Of a DNA stretch of 64,000 nt, positions 25,779 to 35,049 are shown in pieces. Both the position numbers and the translations under genes were made by a program. Source of the DNA: Streptomyces lomondensis (GTDB lineage: Bacteria > Actinomycetota > Actinomycetes > Streptomycetales > Streptomycetaceae); contig NZ_BMWC01000003.1 in the NCBI RefSeq assembly GCF_014651035.1, positions 635,464 through 699,463 on the forward strand, in the 5' to 3' direction. How positions within the stretch are numbered: the stretch's first letter is position 1; each line of letters opens with the position of its first letter. Below the pieces are notes generated by a model, which was given only the letters and a program-made list of their open reading frames with translations, did not search any database and was not told the DNA's origin.

Positions 25779-27187
25779 GCGGCCTCCGCCAGCCGCGTCG
25801 GCGGCAGGTACTCCCGCACATACGTCCGCTCCCAGCACGCGCCCGTCTCCCGCAGCTCGCGCCACGTCGTGTAGCGGTAGCGGAACAGGCGGGCGCGCAC
25901 GTACCGCGGCGGCTCGTCCGGCGGGAACGGCGAGCGGCGCAGCAGCTTCAGTGTGTCCCGGTCGTTCTCCAGCAACCGCTCCACCAGCGCGCCGAACCAG
26001 GACCCGGCGTACGCCGGGGAGAGGGCCGCGAACCACATCAGCCAGTCCAGGCGCAGATGGTAGGGCGCGAACTGGCGCGGCCAGCGCCGGGGATCGCCCG
26101 GCTTGCCCTTGAACTCGTACTCCCGCCAGTCGGAGTCCTCCCGTGGCACCTCGTCCGAGGTGCCCTCGACCACCACCTCGTACCGCACCCGGCTCACGCT
26201 GCCGAACGCCCCGTAGGTGTTGACCAGGTGCAGCGGGTCGAAGGAGCGGTTCATCACCTGTCGGCGGGAGAGCATGTTGCGCACCGGCCGGTAGCTGAGG
26301 CCCACGAGCAGCGCCGCCACCGCGAGCACCACGACGACGTACCACAGCGGGGCGTCCGGCACGTCCGGCGCATCGGCCGGGAACCGCACGGCCGACAGGG
26401 CGAGCACGATCGTGATCCAGTTCAGCCAGGAGAAGTTGCCCGACAGCACCAGCCACAGCTGGGTGACGATCATCAGCGACGCGGCGGCCGTGGCGACCGG
26501 CTGCGGGGCGAACAGCAGGAACGGCACCACGAGTTGCGTGAAGTGGTTCGCGGCCACCTCGACGCGGTGCAGGGGCCTGGGCAGATGGTGGAAGAACCAG
26601 CTCAGCGGGCCCGGCATCGGCTGGGTCTCGTGATGGTGGTCCAGACACGTCAGTTTCCGCCAGCACTCGTCGCCGCGCATCTTGATCAGCCCCGCGCCGA
26701 ACTCCACCCGGAACAGGATCCACCGCAGCAGGAACAGCACCACGACCGGCGGCGCCACCTCGTCGTTGCCGAGGAACACGGCGAGGAACCCGACCTCCAG
26801 CAGCAGCGACTCCCAGCCGAACGAGTACCAGGTCTGCCCGACGTTGACGATCGACAGGTAGAGCGCCCACGGCACCAGCCACAGCAGCATGCCGCCCCAC
26901 AGCGGCAGCAGCGAGTCCAGCCCGGCCAGCAGCGCCGCCGACACCGCGCACCCCGCCCAGGCGCAGAGCGCGAAGAAGCGGTCCGAGTAGTACAGCTGGA
27001 ACAGGCTCGGCGCCCGTTTGAACGGCACCCGCTCGACGAACCGCGGCACCGGCAGCATGCCGCGCTGCCCGATCAGCGCGCGGAACTGGAGGGCCGCCGT
27101 CAGGAACGCGACCAGGTACACGGCGGCCAGCGCCCGCTGGAAGACCAGCCGGGTCAGCCAGTAGTCGGATGCGGTGAACCAGTCCAC
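25766..27187 (-). CDS. Lipase maturation factor family membrane protein
   Basis: 473 residues, multi-spanning membrane protein. The GTG at 27187 is chosen: GGAAGGAG lies 10 bp upstream, while the longer frame to 27271 adds 28 residues without a ribosome-binding site. About seven hydrophobic segments fill residues 15-300. RGDECWRKLTCLDHHHETQP followed by MPGPLSWFFHHLP is the hallmark of LMF1/2-like proteins. The last third is soluble, with FKGKPGDPRRWPRQFAPYHL and RLDWLMWFAAL. In animals the family helps lipases fold in the ER; the bacterial role is unknown. It is monocistronic and divergent from the lipoprotein gene. Confidence 0.88.
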   Translation of the reverse strand: MDWFTASDYWLTRLVFQRALAAVYLVAFLTAALQFRALIGQRGMLPVPRFVERVPFKRAPSLFQLYYSDRFFALCAWAGCAVSAALLAGLDSLLPLWGGMLLWLVPWALYLSIVNVGQTWYSFGWESLLLEVGFLAVFLGNDEVAPPVVVLFLLRWILFRVEFGAGLIKMRGDECWRKLTCLDHHHETQPMPGPLSWFFHHLPRPLHRVEVAANHFTQLVVPFLLFAPQPVATAAASLMIVTQLWLVLSGNFSWLNWITIVLALSAVRFPADAPDVPDAPLWYVVVVLAVAALLVGLSYRPVRNMLSRRQVMNRSFDPLHLVNTYGAFGSVSRVRYEVVVEGTSDEVPREDSDWREYEFKGKPGDPRRWPRQFAPYHLRLDWLMWFAALSPAYAGSWFGALVERLLENDRDTLKLLRRSPFPPDEPPRYVRARLFRYRYTTWRELRETGACWERTYVREYLPPTRLAEAAQRS

Positions 27188-27317
27188 GGCCGATGCGCTC
27201 CTTCCACCTAGCCCGTCACGCTCCGCGTACCACCGCTCCGGTTGCGTAACCCGAGTGAGCGAAGCAAACAATAGTGACGCATTGCCTGAACAGTGACGAA
27301 GCGGGCGGGAGGATCAG

Positions 27318-28475
27318 GTGCGGACACCCACGGGGGCCTCCGTCACGGCCTGCGCGCTCGCGGCGGCACTCCTCCTCGCGGGCTGCGGTCGCGGCGACGG
27401 CGACCGCGACGGCGACGCGGGCACCGGCGGAGCGCTCTTCCTCCTGCCGGCCGCGGCCCCGGGGCCGGACCCCTTCACGGACTCCACGGCCACCACGACG
27501 GCCACCCCACCCCCCGCCCCGCGAACGCCGCAGACGGCGGGCGGAGCCGCCCGCGTCTCCGCCGCCCTGAGCGGACTGCGCTCACTCTCCGGCGGGACGC
27601 CCGGCCTGTACGGCGGCACCGAGCGGACCGGCAGTTGCGACATCGGCCGCCAGATCGGCCACCTCACTCGCGACCGGGCCAAGGCCCGCGCCTTCGCCCG
27701 GGTCGCGGGCGTCTCCCCGGCGGACCTCGGCGACCACGTGCGCGGACTGACCCCGGTCGTGCTGCGCGCCGACACCCGCGTCACCAGCCACGGCTACCGC
27801 GCCGGACGGGCAGGCGGCTACCAGTCCGTCCTCCAGGCGGGCACCGCCGTCCTGGTCGACGACAGGGGCGTGCCCCGCGTCCGCTGCGCCTGCGGCAACC
27901 CGCTGCTCCCGCCGGAGGCGATGCGCGGCACGCCGGTCAGCCAAGGCACCCCCTGGCCCGGCTACCGGCCCGGCGAGGTGATCGTCGTGACCCCCGCCCC
28001 GCGCGCCGTCACCTCCTTCACGCTCGTCGACGCCGCCGCCCGGACCTGGATCGAACGGCGCCCGGGACACGACGTACGCCACGACCGGGCTCTACCGCCG
28101 CCGGTGTGGACGACGGCATCCCCGGCGGCATCCCCGGCGGTGTCCCGGCCGCCGTCCGCGGCCCCGGGCGAGTCGGGCGCGATCCCGCGTGAGCCGGGCG
28201 CGCCCCCGGACGCGGACCCGATCGGCGACTCCGCCCCGCCCCCGCCGTACGAGACCGAGCCTCCCCCGGAGGATCCGGCCCCGGAGGACCCCGGCGAACC
28301 GGACCCTGAAGACCCCGAGGACCCTGAAGACCCCGAAGTCCCGGAAGACCCCGACGAGGTCGGCCCCGACGCCGTGCCGGACACCCCCGACCTGCCCGAC
28401 GGAGCCGGACTGATTCCCGACGACCGGGCCGCCGACAGCATCCTCGGCAGCCCCACGGACGTCTTCAGTAACTGA
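27318..28475 (+). CDS. Lipoprotein with DUF6777-like domain and acidic proline-rich tail
   Basis: 385 residues. GTG start at 27318 with GGGAGGA about 5 bp upstream. The signal MRTPTGASVTACALAAALLL leads to lipobox LLAGC. A Thr/Pro spacer comes first. The conserved domain (about 75-255) follows; SGLRSLSGGTPGLYGGTERTG begins it and WPGYRPGEVIVVTPA lies near its end. This layout matches a Streptomyces-type DUF6777 protein as I recall it; function unknown. Residues from about 290 are Pro/Glu/Asp-rich. They include three 18-bp repeats coding DPEDPE-like units, so the C-terminus should be extended and negatively charged. The next gene, a PP2C sensor phosphatase, follows 77 bp later. Confidence 0.75.
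   Translation: MRTPTGASVTACALAAALLLAGCGRGDGDRDGDAGTGGALFLLPAAAPGPDPFTDSTATTTATPPPAPRTPQTAGGAARVSAALSGLRSLSGGTPGLYGGTERTGSCDIGRQIGHLTRDRAKARAFARVAGVSPADLGDHVRGLTPVVLRADTRVTSHGYRAGRAGGYQSVLQAGTAVLVDDRGVPRVRCACGNPLLPPEAMRGTPVSQGTPWPGYRPGEVIVVTPAPRAVTSFTLVDAAARTWIERRPGHDVRHDRALPPPVWTTASPAASPAVSRPPSAAPGESGAIPREPGAPPDADPIGDSAPPPPYETEPPPEDPAPEDPGEPDPEDPEDPEDPEVPEDPDEVGPDAVPDTPDLPDGAGLIPDDRAADSILGSPTDVFSN
28302..28355 (+). repeat. Three 18-bp tandem units coding the acidic tail
   Basis: Units at 28302-28319, 28320-28337 and 28338-28355. The first two differ only at the last base; the third has three further changes. Each codes for six residues of the DPEDPE type. Confidence 0.8.
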
Positions 28476-28552
28476 GGGCCGACGCGGACGGGTGGCCCGT
28501 AGACTCGGCACATCCGGTCGAAGAATCGGACGAATCCTGGCAAGGTGGGCCC

Positions 28553-30640
28553 ATGGCTGATCGGGGAGCGAGCGCCCTGTCACTCCCGGACGACTGGCCC
28601 GCCCACCCGGACCCGATCCTCGCGCTCAACCGGATGGGCAGCTTCGACTGGGATCTGGACACCGGCCTGATGCAGATGGACGCCCAGGCCCACGAGGTCT
28701 TCGACGTGCGCCCCGACGAGTACGACGACCACCCCGAGACCCTCGCCAAGCGGGTCCCGCCCGGCGAGGCGCGACGCCTGGACACCGTCGTCTCCCAGGC
28801 CCTGAAGGACGGCAGCGAGAACTACGGCGCCTACTTCCGCATCCGCCGCCGCGACGGCACCCTGCGCTGGACCCACACCCAGGGCTACATCCGGCGCGAC
28901 GAGACCGGACGGCCCCGCCGCATCATCGGCATCGTCCGGGACGCCACCCAGGAACTGGTGGAGAGCGACGCACGCCGCGACCAGGCCGCCCAGGACGAGG
29001 CCCGCCGGGAGCAGACCAACGTCGTCGAACTCACCACGGCCGCCCTCGCCCACGCCCGCACCGTCCAGGACGTCATTGACGTCCTCAAGGACACCCACGG
29101 CCTCACCCACCTGGGCGCCACCAGCCTCGTCATGGGCCTGGTCGAGGCCGGCCGCATCCGCCTGGTCGCCGAGGGCCCCGCGGGCAGCTTCGTCCCCGGC
29201 ACGGACGTCACCCGGATCGACGAGCCCTACCCGATGAGCGAGGCCGTCCGGACCCTGAGCCCGTGCTTCATCGAGTCGCCGGAGGAGTTCGCCGAGCGCT
29301 ACCCGATCCTGTGGCCGCACATCACCGGCCTGAACATCACCTCGGCCGCCTATCTGCCGCTCATCGTCCAGGCCCGGCCGATCGGCGCGATGGGCCTGCT
29401 CTACAGCGACCGGCGCGGCTTCACCTCCGAGGAGCGCAACATCCTCGTCGCCCTCGGCAGCAGCATCGCGCAGAGCCTCCAGCGGGCCATGTTCTACGAG
29501 CAGGAGATGGACCTCGCGCAGGGCCTCCAGCAGGCCATGCTGCCCCGGACCATCCCCAGCGTGCCCGGCGCCGACATCGCCGTCCGCTACCGCGCCGCCA
29601 CCATCGGCGGCTCCGTCGGCCGGGACATCGGCGGCGACTGGTACGACCTGATCCCGCTGCCCGGCGGCCGGGTCGGCGCCGTCATCGGCGACGTCCAGGG
29701 CCACGACACGCACGCGGCGGCCGTCATGGGCCAGTTGCGCATCGTGCTGCGCGCCTACGCCGCCGAGGGACACACCCCGGCCACCGTCATGGCCCGGGCC
29801 TCCGTCTTCCTGCACGAACTCGACACCGACCGCTCCGCCACCTGCCTCTACGCCGAGGCCGACCTGTCCACGGGCGTGCTCCAGGTGGTCCGGGCCGGGC
29901 ACATCGATCCGCTCGTGCGGCACACCGACGGCTCCTGCCGCCGCGTCACCGTCCCGGGCGGTCTGCCGCTCGGACTGTCCGCCGAGTTCGGCCGCCTCGA
30001 CTACCCCGTGGGCACCATAGAACTCGACCCCGGCGACACCCTGCTGCTGTGCACCGACGGCCTCGTCGAGCAGCCCGGCGCCGACCTCGACGACGGCATG
30101 CGCACCCTGACCGCCCTCGTCGACACCGGCCCCGACGACGTACGGGACCTCGCCGACCGGCTCATCGACGTGGCCGCCGAACGCGGCGGCGACGACGACG
30201 TGGCGCTGCTCCTGCTGCGCCGGCGCGGCCCGGACGGCCCGCAGTCCGGCCACCGGCTCCAGCGGCACGTGGCCCCCGGCGACGCCGCCGCCCTGGCCGA
30301 GGCCCGGCACATGATCCGCACCGCGGTCTCCGCCTGGGGAGCCCCCGACCGGGCCGACGAGATCGAACTCGTCGCCGACGAGCTGATCACCAACGCCCTG
30401 ATGCACACCGAGGGCTCCGCGATCGTCACCCTGCGGGCCCTCACCGGCTCCGAGCGCCGGCTGCGCGTCGAGGTCGAGGACTCCTCCAGCGCCCTGCCGC
30501 GCCGCCGCGAGGCGGGCGACTCGGGCGTCTCCGGGCGCGGCCTGCTGCTGGTCGAGCTGCTCACCGACGTGTGGGGCGTGGAGGCCCGGGGCGGTGGCAA
30601 GGCCGTGTGGTGCGAGTTCGTGGTGCCGGACCACGACTGA
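28553..30640 (+). CDS. PAS-GAF-PP2C (SpoIIE)-HATPase sensor phosphatase
   Basis: 695 residues, cytoplasmic. Domains in order: a PAS fold (about 20-140; RRRDGTLRWTHTQGYIRRDE), a GAF domain (about 165-320), a SpoIIE-type PP2C phosphatase (about 325-560) and an anti-sigma-like HATPase (about 575-690; DEIELVADELITNALMHTEG). PP2C metal motifs are intact: GGDWYDLIPLP, GDVQGHD and GGDDDVALLLL. Such proteins dephosphorylate anti-anti-sigma factors and can also phosphorylate them, tuning a sigma-factor partner switch. No STAS-domain partner lies in the window. The ATG at 28553 is the start with the best family fit. Confidence 0.92.
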   Translation: MADRGASALSLPDDWPAHPDPILALNRMGSFDWDLDTGLMQMDAQAHEVFDVRPDEYDDHPETLAKRVPPGEARRLDTVVSQALKDGSENYGAYFRIRRRDGTLRWTHTQGYIRRDETGRPRRIIGIVRDATQELVESDARRDQAAQDEARREQTNVVELTTAALAHARTVQDVIDVLKDTHGLTHLGATSLVMGLVEAGRIRLVAEGPAGSFVPGTDVTRIDEPYPMSEAVRTLSPCFIESPEEFAERYPILWPHITGLNITSAAYLPLIVQARPIGAMGLLYSDRRGFTSEERNILVALGSSIAQSLQRAMFYEQEMDLAQGLQQAMLPRTIPSVPGADIAVRYRAATIGGSVGRDIGGDWYDLIPLPGGRVGAVIGDVQGHDTHAAAVMGQLRIVLRAYAAEGHTPATVMARASVFLHELDTDRSATCLYAEADLSTGVLQVVRAGHIDPLVRHTDGSCRRVTVPGGLPLGLSAEFGRLDYPVGTIELDPGDTLLLCTDGLVEQPGADLDDGMRTLTALVDTGPDDVRDLADRLIDVAAERGGDDDVALLLLRRRGPDGPQSGHRLQRHVAPGDAAALAEARHMIRTAVSAWGAPDRADEIELVADELITNALMHTEGSAIVTLRALTGSERRLRVEVEDSSSALPRRREAGDSGVSGRGLLLVELLTDVWGVEARGGGKAVWCEFVVPDHD

Positions 30641-30662
30641 CCCCGCGTGGCACTCTGGACCT

Positions 30663-31526
30663 ATGCCGGAACTCCCCGAGGTCGAGGCGCTCAAGGACTT
30701 CCTCACCGAGCACCTCGTCGGCCACGAGATCGTGCGGGTGCTGCCCGTGGCGATCAGCGTCCTGAAGACGTACGACCCGCCCCTGTCCGCGCTGGAGGGC
30801 CACGAGGTGGCCGCCGTACGCCGGTACGGCAAGTTCCTCGACCTCGAGACCGCGGACGGCCCGCATCTCGTGACGCATCTGGCCCGCGCGGGCTGGCTGC
30901 ACTGGAAGGACCGCCTCCCCGACGGCCCGCCCCGCCCCGGCAAGGGCCCCCTCGCCCTGCGCGTCGCCCTGGAGACCGGCGCCGGCTTCGACCTGACCGA
31001 GGCCGGCACCCAGAAGCGGCTCGCGGCGTACGTCGTGGGGGACCCGCAGCAGGTCCCGGGCATCGCCCGGCTCGGCCCCGACCCGCTGGCCGAGGACTTC
31101 GACGCAGCGCGCCTCGCGGAACTGCTGGCCGGTGAACGGCGCCAGCTCAAGGGCGCGTTGCGTGACCAGAGCCTGATCGCGGGCGTGGGCAACGCCTACA
31201 GCGACGAGATCCTGCACGCGGCGCGGATGTCGCCCTTCAAGCTGGCGGCGTCCCTGACCGAGGAGGAGACCGGGCGGCTGTACGCGGCCCTGCGCGACAC
31301 GCTCACCGAGGCGGTCGAACGCTCCCGGGGCGTGGCGGCCGGGCGGCTGAAGGCCGAGAAGAAGAGCGGCCTGCGCGTGCACGGCCGCACCGGCGAGCCC
31401 TGCCCGGTGTGCGGCGACACCATCCGCGAGGTGTCCTTCAGCGACTCCTCGCTCCAGTACTGCCCGACCTGCCAGACCGGCGGGAAGCCGCTGGCGGACC
31501 GCAGGATGTCCCGGCTGCTGAAGTGA
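30663..31526 (+). CDS. Fpg/Nei family DNA glycosylase
   Basis: 287 residues, bifunctional DNA glycosylase/AP lyase for oxidised bases. The mature N-terminus PELPEVEAL provides the catalytic Pro and Glu (after Met removal). The helix-two-turn-helix segment is LIAGVGNAYSDEILHAA. The C-terminal zinc finger is CPVCGDTIREVSFSDSSLQY followed by CPTC. FSDSSLQYCPTCQTGG replaces the more usual RSTFYCPxCQ, and GRxTWYCP-type residues are absent. It therefore belongs to a non-housekeeping actinobacterial branch, and lesion preference is uncertain. The ATG at 30663 is required by the catalytic Pro. It lies 22 bp after the PP2C gene and converges on a second PP2C gene. Confidence 0.92.
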   Translation: MPELPEVEALKDFLTEHLVGHEIVRVLPVAISVLKTYDPPLSALEGHEVAAVRRYGKFLDLETADGPHLVTHLARAGWLHWKDRLPDGPPRPGKGPLALRVALETGAGFDLTEAGTQKRLAAYVVGDPQQVPGIARLGPDPLAEDFDAARLAELLAGERRQLKGALRDQSLIAGVGNAYSDEILHAARMSPFKLAASLTEEETGRLYAALRDTLTEAVERSRGVAAGRLKAEKKSGLRVHGRTGEPCPVCGDTIREVSFSDSSLQYCPTCQTGGKPLADRRMSRLLK

Positions 31527-31538
31527 CCCGGGGGCCGC

Positions 31539-32720
31539 TCACCGGGACGGCGGCGTCCACTCGAACATCAGGAGGGTCGCGTCGTCCCGCAGCCGGCTGG
31601 TGGGCGAGTCGAGGATGGAGTGGATGAGCCGCCGCAGCGTCTCGGGCGCCAGCTCGCCCGCGGCCGTCGCCCGGATGATGTAGTCGGCGAACTGCTCCAG
31701 GCCGAACTCGCCGCCGTCGCTCGCCCGGGCCTCGGTCACCCCGTCGGTGTACATCAGCACCCGGTCGCCGGGCTTCAGCGTGATCTCGTGCGTCTGCCGC
31801 CGCCGCTCGGCGAGCAGGGACGGCAGCCCCATCGGCGGATCCGGCTCGCGCCGCATGGCGTCCACGTGCAGCCGCTGGTCGCGGATGAGCAGCGGCGGGG
31901 GATGCCCGCAGTTGCACCACCGCAGCGTCCCGGAGGCCAGGTCCAGCTCGGCCAGGACGCCCGTGCAGAACTGGTCGGGGAGCCAGTGCGCCAGCGCGTC
32001 GTCGACGCACTCCACCAGTTCGGGCAGGTCCGCGCCGGTCCGCCGGGCGTTGCGGCACGCGGCCAGCGACACGGCCGTGGTGAGCCCGGAGGCCAGGTCG
32101 TGCCCCATGGCGTCGAGCACCGCGGCGTGCAGGGTCGTCTCGGTCAGGGAGTGGTCGAAGGCGTCGCCGCCGATCTCGTAGGCCGGTTCCAGCACGGCCG
32201 TCGACACGACGTGCCCGGTGCCGATCGTGCGGGGCGGCAGGAAGGCCCGCAGCATCTCGGCGGGCAGCCGCATCGGTTCCGTGCGCGTCCGCCGGACGAA
32301 GGAGTCCTTGTACGCCCGCTTCGACGTGATCATCATCGCGAGCAGGGTGGCGAGGGCCCGGCCGCGGCGCAGCACGGCAGGTGTCAGCGCCGGGCAGAGC
32401 ACGGAGAGGACGCCGAGCCGTTCGGCGCCGTCCAGGAGGGGGATCCAGGCCGTCATGCCGCCCGACTCGGACTCCTCCACGCGCAGCGACTGCGTGCGGT
32501 AGGCCCACCCGGCGAGCGAGTCGTCGACGGACAGGGGCGAGGCCACGTCGGTGAGCGGCACGAGCCGGCGCTGCTGGATGTCGGCCAGGTACACCACGGA
32601 GTGCTGGAGCCCCAGGGCCCTGGTGCAGCGGGCCACCGCGGGGGCCAGGTCCAGCGCCGAGTTCGCCGGGTCGGCGAGGAACTCCTCCAGGCGACCCTCG
32701 CCGGTCTCCGCCGTCGTCAC
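31539..32720 (-). CDS. PP2C/SpoIIE-type serine phosphatase with N-terminal GAF-like domain
   Basis: 393 residues, cytoplasmic. The N-terminal 150 residues look like a GAF fold (TRALGLQHSVVYLADIQQRR, SLAGWAYRTQSLRVEES). The C-terminal PP2C domain has IGGDAFDHSLTETTLHAAVL, DAMGHDLASGLTTAVSLAAC and LMYTDGVTEARASDGGEFGL. Metal ligands are mostly kept, though GGDWYD is GGDAFD. It lacks a HATPase domain. The start is GTG 32720. It is separated from the Fpg gene by 12 bp in convergent orientation. Role by family: dephosphorylating an anti-anti-sigma factor; target unknown. Confidence 0.88.
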   Translation of the reverse strand: MTTAETGEGRLEEFLADPANSALDLAPAVARCTRALGLQHSVVYLADIQQRRLVPLTDVASPLSVDDSLAGWAYRTQSLRVEESESGGMTAWIPLLDGAERLGVLSVLCPALTPAVLRRGRALATLLAMMITSKRAYKDSFVRRTRTEPMRLPAEMLRAFLPPRTIGTGHVVSTAVLEPAYEIGGDAFDHSLTETTLHAAVLDAMGHDLASGLTTAVSLAACRNARRTGADLPELVECVDDALAHWLPDQFCTGVLAELDLASGTLRWCNCGHPPPLLIRDQRLHVDAMRREPDPPMGLPSLLAERRRQTHEITLKPGDRVLMYTDGVTEARASDGGEFGLEQFADYIIRATAAGELAPETLRRLIHSILDSPTSRLRDDATLLMFEWTPPSR

Positions 32721-32812
32721 CTCGTCTCCCCTCGCCGCGCAGCCCTGGTGTGTCGTCCAGCAGTCTCACACCGGGGCGCCCAGGGCGCCCGGCGACAGGG
32801 GCGGACGGATGG

Positions 32813-33466
32813 TCAGCGGGGCTCCAGCCGAATCAGGACCTCCCCGCTCCCCGAGCGGATCTCGTAGCGGGCGATCTGGTCCGGATGCATGGACGAGCTG
32901 GCCATCATCGTGTTCGGGTGGGCGTCGTGACCGGGGCCGTGCCAGCTGGTGGCGGTCTCCTCGGTGCCGTCGTGGCCGATGATCACCAGATGGCAGGCGC
33001 GGGGTCCGGCCGCGTCCTTCACCTTCAGCTCGACCTGGCTGCCCGAGGCCTCGTCCTCCGTCGTGACCTGCGCCCACACCCCCGTCGTGGCGTCGGTCGC
33101 CGCGACCGTCAGGGGCCCCTCGCCGCTGCCCTCGGCCATCATCGCGATCCCGGGCACCGACACCGCGAACACCACCGAGGCCGCCAGGGCGAACAGGGTG
33201 CGTCTGCGTCCGGCCCGGCGCCGGGTCGCCACCTCGGCCAGCAGCCGGTCCAGCATGCGCGGCCCGGGCTGCGCCATCGGGTGCACCAACCGCGGCGTCG
33301 CCCGCCGGTACAGCATCAACTGCCGTGTCGTCGGGCCGAATTCCGTCACCTCTGCGGCGCACCGAGGGCACTCCATGAGGTGGTCCTCGAAGCGGAAGGC
33401 CTCCGCCTCGTCCAGCACGCCGAGCGCGTAGGCGCCGACGTCGCGATGCCTTTCCAGGGACCTCAT
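32813..33466 (-). CDS. Zinc-finger anti-sigma factor (RskA/ZAS-like) with one membrane segment
   Basis: 217 residues. The N-terminal anti-sigma domain carries the ZAS motif HLMECPRCAAEV (H-x3-C-x2-C) after RHRDVGAYALGVLDEAEAFR. One membrane helix follows near residue 100 (TLFALAASVVFAVSVPGIAM). The extracytoplasmic part resembles the RskA C-terminal domain (VELKVKDAAGPRACHLVIIG). It should hold an ECF sigma factor at the membrane. The likely partner is the ECF sigma gene 0.8 kb upstream on the same strand, although a hypothetical gene and its terminator lie between. ATG start at 33466. Confidence 0.88.
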   Translation of the reverse strand: MRSLERHRDVGAYALGVLDEAEAFRFEDHLMECPRCAAEVTEFGPTTRQLMLYRRATPRLVHPMAQPGPRMLDRLLAEVATRRRAGRRRTLFALAASVVFAVSVPGIAMMAEGSGEGPLTVAATDATTGVWAQVTTEDEASGSQVELKVKDAAGPRACHLVIIGHDGTEETATSWHGPGHDAHPNTMMASSSMHPDQIARYEIRSGSGEVLIRLEPR

Positions 33467-33586
33467 GCCGAATCCTCGTGCCGTTGGGTGCGGGTTGGGT
33501 TACTCGTTGCTCCCACCGGTACGGACCAGGCGGCGGAATCACTCAAGCCGGTGACACAATCGCAACCAAAGGATTCGGAGCCCTCC

Positions 33587-33609
33587 GGCCCCCGGATTGG
33601 TCCGGGGCC
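33587..33609 (-). terminator. Hairpin terminator after the 170-residue hypothetical gene
   Basis: GGCCCCCGGA (33587-33596) pairs with TCCGGGGCC (33601-33609) with one bulged base, a few bases past the stop codon of the minus-strand gene. It separates that gene from the anti-sigma gene. Confidence 0.6.
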
Positions 33610-33616
33610 GCGAAAT

Positions 33617-34129
33617 CTAAAAAAGATGGATCGCGAGGTGTCCCAGCGGCAGCCCGAGCTGCCAGGCGGGCGTCCAGACCTTCGGCCCCTCGTCCTCCCC
33701 GACCACCGGAGCGCCGCCCGGCACCGCGTTCAGGTCCGGCGCGAGCAGCTCCGTCTCCTGGAGCCAGCGCCAGGCCTCCTGCGCCAGCTCCAGGTCGGGT
33801 GCCGGCCCGCCCGACTCCGCGGCCGCGGCGGCGACCTCGGCCAGCCGCTCGCGCACCCACTCCTGCCACGGCTGGTCGTACGCGGTCAGGGACAGCCACG
33901 TCTCCAGCTGGGTGACGACCCTGATGCCGGACAGCTCCCCGTCGGTGTCGGAGAGGAAGATGGTGAGCGCCAGGGCATCGCGCCCGGCGCGGAACTCGAA
34001 GGACGTCGGCGGCATCAGATCGCCGGTCCGCAGCAGCTCGTCGGCGATGTACTCGGCGTACAACCACGCCATGGGGACGGTCAGTTCACCGCCGGCGCCG
34101 TCCGTGCTCTCCTGCCCTCTGTGCAGCAT
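33617..34129 (-). CDS. Conserved-type hypothetical protein between sigma and anti-sigma genes
   Basis: 170 residues, cytoplasmic, acidic. The ATG at 34129 is chosen over the frame start at 34231 because the extra 34 residues are Arg/Pro-rich and look non-coding. Purine-rich GGAGGAAGG lies upstream. The body is rich in Trp and Leu (MAWLYAEYIADELLRTGDLM, DQPWQEWVRERLAEVAAAAA) with mixed alpha/beta character; no known motif or signal is visible. Third-position G/C bias is strong, so it is a real gene. Its position suggests a link with the ECF sigma system, but no function can be given. Confidence 0.7.
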   Translation of the reverse strand: MLHRGQESTDGAGGELTVPMAWLYAEYIADELLRTGDLMPPTSFEFRAGRDALALTIFLSDTDGELSGIRVVTQLETWLSLTAYDQPWQEWVRERLAEVAAAAAESGGPAPDLELAQEAWRWLQETELLAPDLNAVPGGAPVVGEDEGPKVWTPAWQLGLPLGHLAIHLF

Positions 34130-34281
34130 CCCTTCCTGCCTTCCTCCGGTACGTGCGCGTCGCCCGACACCGGATCCCCGGGGCGTTGTCGGCCCCACCC
34201 GGAACACGGATGGGAACAGCCGATTACTCAACCGGGGTCCTCAGCAAGGCGCTTTACGGAGGCTTGACTCAGTCATTGGTT

Positions 34282-34827
34282 TCACCGCAGGTCGGCGGCG
34301 TATCCCGGAAGCACCCGGCGCAGGGCGCGCAGCGCGTAGTACGCGCGGGACTTCACGGTACCGGGCGGAATCCCGAGGGTCTCCGCGGCTTCCGCCACAC
34401 TCGCCCCCTGGAAGTACACGAGCACCAGGACTTCACGGTGCTCCGGAGTGAGTGTCTTCACAGCCTGGCGGACGTCGAGCATCGCCGCGGCCCGCTCGGC
34501 GTGGTCGGAGATGACCCGCGCGTTCTCCAGCACCGCGTCGCCGACCTCGGCGGGGCGGGCCTGCCGGGCCCGCCGGGCGTCGATCGCGAGGCGCCGCCCG
34601 ACGGTCATCAGCCAGGGCCGTACGGAGTCGAAGTCGTCGGCCCGCAGGGCCTCGGGGTGCTGCCAGGCACGCACCAGCGTCTCCTGGACCAGGTCCTCCG
34701 CGCGCTGCCGGTCGCCGTCGCAGAGCCGGAGCAGGAGCGCGAAGAGGGGCCGGCCGTGCTCGCGCTGCAGTGCGGCGAGCTCGTGCTCGGCGGTCGTCCC
34801 GTTCGTGAGAGTGGATCCGGCCGTCAT
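34282..34827 (-). CDS. ECF-type RNA polymerase sigma factor
   Basis: 181 residues with sigma regions 2 and 4 only. Region 2: CDGDRQRAEDLVQETLVRAW and RPWLMTVGRRLAIDARRARQ. Region 4: LTPEHREVLVLVYFQGASVA then EAAETLGIPPGTVKSRAYYA (helix-turn-helix). It resembles the SigK/SigL-like ECF group whose partners are RskA/ZAS anti-sigma factors, such as the one encoded 0.8 kb downstream. The ATG at 34827 has no clear Shine-Dalgarno, so the start is uncertain by a few codons. It is divergent from the CapA-like gene across 222 bp. Confidence 0.88.
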   Translation of the reverse strand: MTAGSTLTNGTTAEHELAALQREHGRPLFALLLRLCDGDRQRAEDLVQETLVRAWQHPEALRADDFDSVRPWLMTVGRRLAIDARRARQARPAEVGDAVLENARVISDHAERAAAMLDVRQAVKTLTPEHREVLVLVYFQGASVAEAAETLGIPPGTVKSRAYYALRALRRVLPGYAADLR

Positions 34828-35049
34828 GGCCGTATGCCACCGCAGGGCGCGGCTGTGGCACAGGGCACGTACCCGGCTGTGCGGCGGACGGTCGATCGCG
34901 TCGACGAACGGTTCGACGAACGGTCGGGACGCTCCACCGGGCGGGTGCCGGTCGGGCTGATGAGCGTGTCGGAGCCGCGTGGGGCGGTATGTGCCTTCTT
35001 TCCTGTTTGTGTGTAAATACGACCACAACGCCCACAGTGGGGTGAATGG

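Noticed and set aside
28580..31192. An 870-codon open frame on the minus strand
   Set aside because: It is the antisense shadow of the PAS-GAF-PP2C gene and the Fpg gene; high G+C keeps the complementary frame open, and it lacks a ribosome-binding site and any domain pattern.
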